In this document: one piece after another, positions 25,622 through 37,600 of the stretch
Layout: every line of letters starts with the position of its first letter
Position numbering within the stretch: the stretch's first letter is position 1
NCBI RefSeq assembly: GCF_036320965.1
Contig: NC_092225.1
Span: 31,931,443-31,995,442 of the forward strand
Length of the DNA: 64,000 bases
From: Panulirus ornatus
Lineage: Eukaryota; Arthropoda; Malacostraca; Decapoda; Palinuridae
Reading direction: 5' to 3'
Translations under genes and position numbers: made by a program
The notes under the pieces: model-generated
What the model was told of the DNA's origin: nothing
Database searches by the model: none
What the model saw: only the letters and a program-made list of their open reading frames with translations

Positions 25622-28600
25622 ATTGTATATGTAAATCTATAGTAGATATACTAACATACTGTACTGCATGGACTAGGTCTTATGCAACAAAAAAATGTTA
25701 CTTATCACTTGTGGTTTTAACTTCCAACTTAATGTGAAATATTAGCTGGGACAGAAGCCATTTTGTAGAACTATGTACATTATTCATGAGCACTGGCATA
25801 CAGAAGAAGCATATATGCACACGGCTTATGCACGTGTGCACTTGAGGCAAAACACACTGCACAGCATGATTTTGAATATCACCATGTTAGATATAGCAGT
25901 TTGACTGAACAAAATAGCTTTCCATGTTATTGTAAATGTAATTACTGATTTAGCAAGGTTATATGTTCCTGAATTTTATATTCATAGGGAATGACTTTGG
26001 TAAGCAGACCAGTTTTTAGTATTCACATGCACTTTGCTGAAGAGATGTTTATTTACATTATTTTATGGTCAGCCGTTGAATCACCATCAGCAGTGCTCCC
26101 TCCAAAGGGTCAACCCCATACATTGCCCCGAGGTAAGACGAATCACCAGTGGCAATGTGTGACAGGCTTCGCACCTTTTGTGTTGTTGATCACAATGCTT
26201 GTTGACCACCTCTAATGTAAATTTATCACACTGCTTAATTATCACTACTTGTAACATAGATAAACCTAATGGATTATATTGCTCTCCTTCTATGAAGCAT
26301 TTGCCAAAGCATTTTTCTGTTGTAAATATTGCTGCTTATTATTAAAGTTTGAAGGCTTAGAGAACTGCCAGTAGAGGTTTGTCACGAAGTAACATAGTCT
26401 TTGCCTCATTAAATTATGGATTATTCATACTGTCCCAGCTGTTTCTGATATGGTTAATTTGTACTAATATTCATGCTGTCATTGAACTGTGATTTCCATT
26501 TAGTGCTACTCGAAAATCATCTGGATATATGAATATTTTATGTGTTTTATTTCTTTGTGGGATTATGGTTGTTGGTGAATCTGGTTTGACATAACTCAAC
26601 TGACATAGTTTCTTATGATAGTATCTCTGCTTGTAATGGTGGTAGTAATATTATGGCAATTTTTAGGGTTGTTTTAGGAGATTTTTCTCCCATTATATTT
26701 TTGATATCTGCAATATGAGGTGAATATTGGGTCACTATTTCCACTGAGCATAGCAGAGTGTCACCTGATTGGTGTGAGGACTTAGAAATGTATCCTGATT
26801 GGTGGAGGTTTGCATGACTTGAGCAGTATTTTTCATTAGTTCCCCACAGATAAAGGTGAGGCCATTATTTCTAACTCACGGTGTGTACCTTGAAAATAGA
26901 TTTGTTGAAGGTTGGATAATTGTTTGCCTGTTTTAGTAATATAGTTTGTATGCATTTTATTTATTTTGCCCTATTCAGAATTTTCTTAGTATTTTCTAGT
27001 AATTAGTCATGTGTACAATTATAATTTGTTCTCATTCCTTTGTTTAGAAGAAGTAATTTTTTGAGCATAAGTATTGTAGATTTTATTTCTATAAGTTACC
27101 AATAGATTGTTTAGTACCTGTAAGGTGCATGATGTGTGCATGATGCATGACGTGCATGCTGTGCTATGTTGTAGAGCATGATGAGAGTGCAGCAGTCAAG
27201 GGGGGTAGTGCACCTAGCACCCCACGTCCCCCTTCCACTCCTGCCACCCCCACACCTGCATCCAGCGCAGTTCGAGGGCGTCCTGCCTCTGCAACCCTCC
27301 CACCTCAGTCATCCCTGTCACCTGTCACCTCACGTAAGTACACCACCTCTTTTTTAAAGGGCAGCATAACTTTTTATTCTTGTTGATTTGATAGATTTGT
27401 CCTAAATTGATTTACATTCTTTTGATTGTATCATGTGAAATATTGAAATATTTTATGATTGTTTTTTGATGATGCAAATAAGTGCTTTCTTGCTCACTCA
27501 CAAGAGGTAAGTGTGCTTGCTAAACTTTTCTTAATGCAAAAATGCTTATTGTATTATTAAGTGTATGTAAAAACAGTTAATCAGATCTGTTGTCATTCAC
27601 CTTGAAGTGTACAAGGTAACAATTTGGATTTCCAAGGATTCCATCAGCATATTATTTGATACAGGGTGTAATGGCTATTTGGTTCCCTGCTGATCATAAG
27701 GGAGAAGGGAAAGGAGATACCACTTGTTAATATAAGTATTGACGTCAAGAGTTTCTTGCAGGAATGCAAATATTTTTATATTGTTAACCTCTGAACTACA
27801 TAATTCTTCAGATATTAATTTTTCGTCTGAGGCTCATTCCTTCTTAACGCTACCTCACTAATGTGGGAAATGGTGAATATGTATGAAAAAAAAATCTTTC
27901 TAGTGAAGAAAAAAGGAATTCTTGCAAAATATATCTGGTACATATATTATTATTATTCCTGGGGATAGGGGAGAAAGAATACTTTCCGCGTATTCCCTGC
28001 GTGTTGTAGAAGGTGACTAAAAGGGAAGGGAACAGGGGGCTGGAAATCCTCCCCTCTCTGGTTTTTTTAATTTTCCAAAAGAAGGAACAGAGAAAGGGGG
28101 GCCCAGTCCTCTGTTCTTAACACTACCTCGCTAATGCAGGAAATGGCAAATAGTATGAAAGAAAGAAAAGAATATTATTTAAGAAAAAACAAAATGTATA
28201 TTCTTTTTTCTGTTGGTATAAGTGGGTTTAAAGTGGACAGGGAAGAGCCTGGGCTGATGGCATGGATGTTCACCATATACAAAAAAGTAAAGGAGGATTA
28301 TGGTTTAGTCCTGGCATGATTTTATTCTACATAGACTTTACTGGATTTCACTAAATATAGAGGGGAGAAAGAATACTTCCTATGTATTCCCCGTGTAATG
28401 TAGAAGGGGACTGAAAGAGGGGGAATGGAGGGCTGGAAATCGTCCCCTCCTGTTTTTAATTTTTCAAAAGGAACTGAGAAGGGGGCCAAGTGAGGATATT
28501 TCCTCAGAGGCTCAGTCCTCAGTTCTTACACTACCTTGCTAATGTAGGAAATGGCAAATATATATGGAAAAATGTATTTAATTTCTATGTTTTTTCAGTA

Positions 28601-31600
28601 CTTGTATATATTTTTGCATATGTGTTATTTACACATTTACTTATCATTTACATAGGCAAACGTTATGAACAGGAATTAAAAAAAAAAAAATTCAGTTAAA
28701 ATAGAAACACTAGTACATTAATAACAGAGATAACTGAAGTTTATTTAGGAGGTGTGAAGATGAGATGCAGGTTGAGTGATAGGAGCAGATTTGGAGGATG
28801 TTGAGTCGTCAGTGTATGAGGCTCATCTATTAACAAAATGAGTTAGGGGAAACCAAAAAAGGGGAGCTCAGAGATGTGACCCAGATACCACATCCTTTCA
28901 AAAGCTTTGAATATATCAAGAGCAACTTCATAGATTCCCCAAAGTCTCTTTGGGATTATGAACAGCCATTGGTAAGATTGGGAAGAGTATCACCAGTGGA
29001 TCTAGCCTTATGGAAGCCATACTTGTGATCAGAGAGAAGGCTGCAAGATTCAAGATGTGTAAGGATATGAGAGTTGAGGATGGATTCAAAGACTATGGAA
29101 GTGGTAGATGTCAAAGTAACAGATGGTGCTTAGAGGGGTTAGAACAGCCCCCATTCTTAGGGATGGGATGCACTAGCAAAAACTTTCTACCCAAACAATT
29201 CAGCCACACCACATTTAACTGCCTCATCTATCTGGTCTTCTACCCTCTCTAAAGCAAGTCTAGCATAGCCGAAAACCACACAAAATATTGCACTCATAAC
29301 TTTCATTGGCAGCATAGCAACCACAAGCACTCAGCACTTTCACAGTCAAAGAGAGATCTCACCAATACAATCCCACTTCAACATGCTCAACACTCATTTC
29401 TGTGCACCAGCAATAATTCCCTCCCATGCAAACCACTTTAATTAAGCACCAGCTTCCTGAGTAGAAATTAAAAGCTCACTCCTGCTGCACACTTCAGTAA
29501 CTGCTGCACAGAGATGCCCCAACCTCCACCAAATATTTCACTGACAGAATACATATCCACTGAAATAATGTGACAGGTGCCAAACAACTGACCTTTCAAC
29601 TTAAAGTACAGCGTACCAGACTTGCTTATTAGAAATATCACTGCCCAGACAGACAAAAGATATGCTCTGTTACTTAAGTTCTGGACATCGCCCATGATTA
29701 AAACTGTACAAAACACCATTTCAACTTATCTCAAAACCCTCCATACCCACAATACATCTATCATATGGAAAAGCCTCTAGCACTTACTACTTACTTGCTG
29801 TGGATAGACACACATACATGGCGACACTTATGACCTATGGTCCTTACCAGTGCATGTAGCCATCTTCCTACGTGCTGCAGGAAGGGATAAAATGGACTCC
29901 TGGGTCAGGAAGTAATTAAGTGAAATGAGGTGTTTTAGATGCCTGTGTGAGTGGACATGACAGCAAATGGAACCATGGAAGCTTGAGTCATAGTGTTGGT
30001 GAGGGGATGAAGGTTCTTGGAGCTCTGAGGAGTGTGTGGAAAGGGAGATCACTCACTGGGAAGACAAAAACAGGCATGTTTGAAGATACAGTAATCTTGA
30101 CAGTGCCATGGATATGAGGTTTGGGCTCTAGACGAGAATATACAGAAATTGGTGAATATGTTGAAAATGAAATGTTTGAGGACAGTATATAATATGACGA
30201 GGGTTGGTTGAGTGAGTAATGATGGGGTAAGAGGGAGATGTAGCAATAAGAAGAGTATTGTTAAGAGTTGTAGAGGTTGTGCTGAAATGGTTTGGACGTA
30301 TGGAGAGAATGAATAAGAAAGATTGACAAAGAGGATAAATGTGTTAGAATTAGAGGTGACAAGGATAATGGGTTGACCGAATTGGAGATAGAATGATGGA
30401 GAGTAAAATTTTGTGTGTTTTGGCTTGAACATGCAGGAGGTCTTGTGAAAGGATTGCTTAAGATAAAGTGTATTGTATGGATGTTGTATATAGTCAGGAG
30501 AGAGCATTGTAATTAAACAGTCTAAGCAGGGACAACTTGTACTCAGTTGGAATTGATAGCAGCCATGGATTGTGGCCTGTGTGACTTTCATACCCTGATA
30601 TGTTTAAGGTACTGCGGAATTTTTAATATTTGTATTTGATGTCATGCAAGGTGAGATTTGTTGTCAAAATATTTGCTGATGTAATACTTGCCCATCCACT
30701 TTAAATGAGTTGAGTGTTTGTAGTATTCTTTGTGAGAGACGATTACCGTGAGCTTTCGTAGATGCACGATCTGTAGCATGCTTTTTCTCTGCATATGTGG
30801 ATATTTGTTAAGCATTTCACATAGCCATGCTATCACTGGCAGCAAGTGGTGATGGGGCATGGTCCTAGCTATGGCTTCGTAAGTAAGTTAGGCCTCAGTG
30901 GAGAACTTTTTCAAGTTTATCTTCCTTTAAAACGGCTTTTATCCTGGTGATGGGGCACTCCAGAGGTACCAGAGCTACATCTTATTACCCCTATGTAATA
31001 AGCCAGTTTTGCCTTTCTTGATATTAGCTTCATAGTTCTCCACTGTGGTCAGATTCGGTGTCCTACCGACAATGTTCTGAACCCTGTGCGTTCCTGTTCT
31101 GTCTGCTCAGCCCCCACTCCTGCTAGCAAGGAGTCACGACGGAGGGTGCGTTCTAGGTCGAAGTCTCCATTCCGCTCTTTCCGCTGGAAGAAAACCAAGT
31201 CATCTCCATCCGAAGCACCGGGTAGTGCATCCGATGATGAATCAAATCTGGAGAGGGCAGCAGGTAATTTTGACTCATGAAGAGGTGGACTGGACTTATT
31301 TTTTTCTCATATGACCCATTTATCCCTGGGGATAGGGGAGAAAGAATTCTACCCACGTATCTCCTGCGTGTCGTAAAAGGCGACTAAGAGGAGCAGGAAT
31401 GGGAGAGGGGGAATCCTCCTCTAATTTAGTATCACTTTCTTAAAGTAGGAACTGAAGGAGCAAACCGAGAAACTCTCTTTGGAAGCTCAGTTTCTAATGC
31501 TACCTCGCGAATGCAGGAAAGACAAGGATGTATGGTGAAAAATGTTACATTTTTATTCAATATTTCATTTGATTCATTAGCAGTGATGAAAAGATAAAAC

Positions 31601-34600
31601 CATCGTTAAGGTCTTTTGTAGGTTTACATTGCCATTAATTGGTGTTAGTATGAAAATCTTCAGAAAAATATGGATTTATTAGGGATGAATTACTATATTT
31701 GGAAACGAATTTCTCGGTAACGTGTAATAAGCTCATGCTTGACAGTAAGTAACCTACTTCTGTGTGCATTTCATCCGATCCTTCTGAAGTTAAGTGCAAA
31801 GTGCATTGTATGGGATTTTGGTAGATGTCATAAGAGGCTGAGTTGATATTGTCTTCCTTAACATGCAGCCCCAAAACACCCACCCTCAGTGGCCCCTACT
31901 ACAACTGCTACCACGGCAGCGGCCCCCACAACCCCTGCCCCGCCCAAGGAAGGTATGGTTGGGACTGTTTAAATAATGATTTCTTTTATTTGTATCAAAA
32001 GTTCTACAAATATGTTCTTGTTTTAGTGGGCACACTTATTATTTCAGTTTGTGCTTGTTAGTTTGATTCGTTGTAATTATTTCTGTGACTTATTTTGATT
32101 GTTAAATGGATTAACTATATAGTCACTGCTGATTTGCAACTCACCTCTCCCCTTTTTAAGTTTTTAGTATTTAATTACTTTAAATATATATTTCAGAAAC
32201 AAGCTTTTAGTGCTAGCAAAAATTGGTTGTCTGCTTATGCATCAATATATCAGTGATATAATTGATTGAAATATTGCAGAACATAACATATAGGAAATAA
32301 TTTCAATATCTGAAAATGGTTAATGACGGCATTTCTGTGTTTGGGTCTCTGTGTTGGTTGTGAAGTGTAGCGTAGTATATTGTGAAGATCCTGTCCTGCC
32401 AGTTAGTGTACATATGGTTTTTAAGGTTACCCTTGAGTTTTTGGTTGATCAATTATTACAGCTTCATGTTATGTATGGGATATTATTGTTATAGCTAGTC
32501 TGAAAGTTGCTTTATAAATTGTTTAGAGTATACTGTACAGAGTTAATGTATCCAGCATACTTGTAAAATGTTTACCTAATGTGCATGAAGCATATATGCA
32601 TGATTATCATCCTGGATGTTAATTCTAACTCAAGTATTCAGGAGTTTTGAATTATGCATTTTAAGGAATTGTTTTAATATATTAATATTGCCTGGTATGT
32701 ACAGTTTAGACTTATAAGTGAATTAAGGATCCCAGATTTTGTAAATGTTTCTTAAATTTTGTATTTCACTTTTTACTAAAAAATATTTTGTATGATAAAA
32801 CGGTAATTGTCCTAATGGTGTATATTAAGCAGTATCCAGAGTATCCCTTTTCAATTTATCCATTGTATATTTATTTGGCACAGAACGACCAAGCCCCAGT
32901 GGAGATGAAGATCAACTAGAAGGCAGTTTGGTGCGCAAACATGAATGGGAATCAACCACAAAGAAGGCATCCAATCGGTGAGCATGGATCTGTGTTCACG
33001 TGTATGAGTCTTTTAAGGTTGTACATAGAGTGGTAGTTTATTCTCCATACAGTGATTAGAAAAAGATTAGAATTGAGTGATTGAATCCAGAAATTTATTT
33101 AATGTTGCCAAATTTTAGAAGTGGAAATAATTGATTTTTTTTTCAAGCCCTCTTTCCAAGTATTATTAGATTATTTATCATCCAGGTAGCTTCAGTTGGT
33201 GCTTGACTTACAATACCCAGGAAAGACCTTTCATGTGTCGATTGGTCTTTCCAGTTGGTAGATCTTGGACCATATATTTGTAAGATCACAAAGAAATGCT
33301 AGATTTTTTTGATAAACCTTTGAAAGTATGAGGTCTGAATAGAAAATTAAAGATGTGCATGCTCACATCCAAAAGATGACTTTATTAACTTAACTTGGGC
33401 TTGCTTAATTAACCAGTCAGGTTTCTATATATAATTGTCAGAGAACCATGGATTGGTAAATTTTTTAGACATTTAATGATGAATGCTAGCATATACCCTG
33501 TAAAACAGGGAATGAGACTGCTTGATAAAGTGATCATCTCTTTTTCAGGGAAGAGCAGTCATCTTACAAACAGAATATAAATATACCTGTCTCACCTAAC
33601 CATAGAAATTTCTTTTGTTGATCCTATCCTCTCAAGACATTGGCATGCCCCACTGCTGGCAGGGAACTGTAGTCTCCTCATAGTTACCAATGTCTTCAAC
33701 ACTTTATTTTTTGCACAGAAAAAGTTAACTTGTGCTTCTATGGCAGGAGATTAATGCCTGTTAAAAGGCTTTGCTTGATAACCCCCATCATCCTGGCCAT
33801 AAATTTGCTAGTCTTAGTTTGACTTCTTTAACCTGTACATTAATATTTCAGCTTTGACTCCCAGTAAGATTCATATGTCCATGAATTCAGGATGTTCTAG
33901 AAAGTGATTATTAGCAACTTCATAGCTACCACAAGTCTTTCAAGTTTGATCAATTCTAAGAACTTTAAAACTTTTTAATTTCTGTATGTCATGCAGAAGG
34001 TGCCTTGATAGTGTGGAGGCTAGCTTTGCTGGTTATTAATCCACTGGCTTGAGTTTTATCCTTGGCATAGGCAGGTGGTGCATAGCTCACTCAGCTGTTA
34101 GTTATTCCTTTGGTTGGTAGATATATGGCTAGCAACTGTGTTTGGGGGTAACTACAGCTGTGATGGACCTAGCTAGCCAACACTTTGTAACTTGAACCAA
34201 ATTAGCCTAGGGGTGTCTGTGTCTGAAGACGTGCTCTTAGAGACAGGCTGGCGAGTCTACCAGAGTTTGGTACTTATCATACAGACTTCACATTATTTCT
34301 AAGCATCTTGACTTTTCAGTACTTTATTTAACACAGGCTAATAAGGCGTCAGTGTAGGAATTATAACAACAGTGGACTTCATTGTGGTCCATGTGAAATA
34401 AGTTCTTGTTAAATGTTGAGAAAGAAGGAACAGTAACAAGAGGGTACTTTGAAGAAAGGGTGATGAATAGTGAAAGCAGATCAAGGAGTGGTATATCACT
34501 TAATTAGTGCCTATAAAGCTGTTTTAAGGTTGAACCAGTGTCTTATACAAAAACTAATCACCCTGTTGTTAGGCAATATTTTTATCCATATTGACATAAT

Positions 34601-37600
34601 CACTGACTTCACATGTCCTTCAGTCACAAAATTTGAGAGGATAGCATGATTAATAAAATATAGAAAAATTTCCTAAGACAAAATACGGGCCAAATTTACG
34701 CCCCTTCCCACTCCAATGCCAAGAAATTTAAACTACAGTGTAGGATACACACTAAGTCTTTCAGATTGATTGCATTTTTAGGGTGTGCTGCTGCTTGTTA
34801 TAGTGCATATAAGTATTTTGGGTACTTGTTCGATATTACAAGTATTTGCTCTTATGCTTAATCCATTTGTCACCGAAGAAAAAAATCATCTAGACCACTG
34901 TGTCTTTGCTTTAGATAGTTTTCAGTATCAGTATGAGTTTTTGTCATAAATTATGTTCTTGTATAAGTTTAGTGGCTAGAGGACAAATAATGTAAGTTAT
35001 CAGCACAGTCACCAAAATTAACATGTTTGCTGACATTTATTCTGTATGTTTCTATTATTGGTACTTGCTTTGGTTATGTTCAAGGTTTAGTATTTCTTAG
35101 GGAACCACCCTTAAATGAGCTTTTCAAGTGATAATTAAACAATTGAGAATTGTAATGTGCTTTCATGATTTTTCTTTTATAAGCTTTAAGGTTTCTCATC
35201 CATATAATGTTGCTCAATTAAGGTTTTTGTTTTTATTTGGTCCTAAAACTTCATTGGCCTTGTACTGTCATAAAATAGTTGTGTGGCATTCTTTCCTGAA
35301 AATCTCCACTTACTACTTTTCCTTTCATAGTGTTTAGAAAGAATGACAGAATGCCAAATAGGTCTGATGTTAGCAGATGTAAATGTGCTGCATCTGAGAA
35401 GTGTAGTTAATAACCTGCCATTATCAGTTTTTTTTTTTTTTATTTAGTTCCCCCCTTTGATTACTTTCTTTCTGGTCATTAACTCCCTTGGTACATAACT
35501 TGAATAATTGTAATCAATGATATATTTTTATCCCTTTAAGTGAGAGCCAGTGGAGGTTTGATGATTACAATAGTTACTTTTCTTCCCTTTCTCTTGACTT
35601 TCAAACACTTGGTTGTGATCAGGATGAACTTTGACAAGATTACCCCACTGTTATTCATCCAGTATAGTTAACTGTATGTGAGGGAGTTATGTAAGGACAG
35701 GGATAAGTGGAGACTCTTTTGCCATGGCCACCTGAATGGGAGTTCCTGGGCATGATATAAATAGATATAGATAGCTGATTAATTTCAACAACACACATAC
35801 CAGTTCTCAGTTGTATGAATGAGAAACCACTTGAATGAGTATGTCACAAGATTCACCTTTGGGTATCATTAACAGTGGTCACTGCAGTCAGTGGGTTAAT
35901 ATTTAATGCAGGCAGTAGGCAGTTTTTCATTTGGTTGTTGGCAGCATTGCCATACAGAGTTGCTTAGATTAATTTTCAAGCAGTGTAATATCTTTTATAA
36001 TGCAAACGGAAGTATTGTTACTGAATTGTAAAAAATATTTTTACGTGTTGTCCTGTTAGAGCATGAGACTCTCATTTTTAACTTATTGAGGATTCATATT
36101 AGGACCTGAATTTTTTGGAAAATTCATGTCAAATATTTGTTCAGGTCATGGGACAAAGTGTACTTGGTGCTGCGTGGAAACATGTTGTTCTTCTACAAAG
36201 ACCGCAAGAGTTATCAAGCTGCTCCTGAAGTATACTTCAGGGCTGAGGCTCCATGTGATGTCTCAGGTGGCCAGGCATCTGTTGCAGATGACTACACTAA
36301 GAAGAAGCATGTTCTACGAGTAAAGTAAGTTATTGTAAATAATCCATGAATTGTTTACACATTGTTGGGAATGAAAATAGTTATTAGGCAAACAGCACAA
36401 AGAAACAAGAGAAAGAAAATATGGTTTAGCTTCAGGAATTGATCAGTTAACAAGTATGTAAAGATGTGATGTGAAACTAAGGTCTTTAAGTATGTTTGAA
36501 AGGTCAGGACATAGATATTGGTTCAGAAGCATAATTGGATAGAATGATTGTGTCATTCTGGTAAATTATCATATCAAAAGTTATTATAGGCCGGTGAATA
36601 TGTGAAAACTATCTCTTTTATGCCTAATTGCTGTACTAGTCAAATGAGCTATAGTCGGAAACGAACAATGGCTTCATTTGCACACGCGCAATTTCTACAT
36701 GTCATGGATACATATTAATGTGAGAAGCGTAGTAGGTGTACCAGAGGGCAACATTCATCCCTGTACCATGCTGGTCTTATGGGATTGGGGCAGGAGACCT
36801 CAGCTCTGCATAGGTATTAACTCATTTGGTGAATATGGCTACATTATATGTATTTCTTCGAACCCATATAAATGGGAATGAGGTTAGAATCTGATAGATA
36901 TATAGATAAGATTGTATTTGTAAGAAGAAAGTTGGAGAGATGAACAAATGAAAATTTGTCAATGCAACTGGAATGAATGGTATTGCAGTTGAATTCCTTG
37001 GGAATTGGAATAACTGTGTTGATTAGTCGGTATATTTAGTGTATGTATAGATTATGGTGAGGTGCCTGATAATTGGTGGAATGCATTTATAGTGCCATCG
37101 TGCAAAGGCAAGGGGAACAGAAGCGAGTGTTCGAATTACAGAGGCATGTTTGCTGAGTGTACCTTGTAAGTTGTACTGAACATTTTTGATTGAGAGGTTG
37201 ATGGCTTGCTCAAAACATCAGACTGGGGATGAACATTGTGGTTTCTGGAGTCGTAGAGAATGTTTGGATCAGGCTAAGAAGAATGTAAGAATGTACTTTT
37301 TTTTTTAGAGAGAAACAGAAGGATTTGTATGTGGCATTTATGGATCTGGAGAAAGTGTATAATAGGGTAGACAAAGATGCTTTGTAGGTGTAACGAATGT
37401 ATGGTGTAGGAAGAAAGCTATGAGAAGCAGTGAGGAGTTTTTATGAAAAGAATACAGCTTGAGTATGCAGAGAGTAGGGTTAGTTGTTCCAGGTGTAGGT
37501 GGGTCTGCAAAAGGGATGTATGTGATGTCTCCATGGTTTTTTTTTATTTGTTTATGGATGAGATGGTAAGGGAGGTTAATGCAAGAATCATGGAAAGAGG

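Larger units (their letters stand above)
22225..26072. other. intron with several LINE remnants and (GT)n tracts
   Basis: Holds the RTE remnant at 23345-23960, CR1-like pieces at 24040-25390, and microsatellites at 25456-25618. From 22225 to 23340 and 25640 to 26072 nothing was recognised. Confidence 0.6.
27334..31110. other. intron with short elements and LINE remnants
   Basis: Holds short LINE-derived elements at 27826-28170 and 28356-28575, and LINE remnants at 28740-30560. The rest (30561-31110) shows nothing certain. Confidence 0.6.
32978..36144. other. intron with a SINE and a short inverted repeat head
   Basis: Holds the SINE at 34010-34280 and the head module at 35690-35770. The rest is AT-rich with no feature. 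Confidence 0.6.

Noticed and set aside
25408..25623. Thr/His repeat protein on the - strand
   Set aside because: Pure translation of the (GT)n microsatellites.
31843..32061. Frame overlapping the 84-bp spectrin exon
   Set aside because: A different frame from the spectrin reading; the exon's phase 1 frame continues the protein and has matching splice sites.
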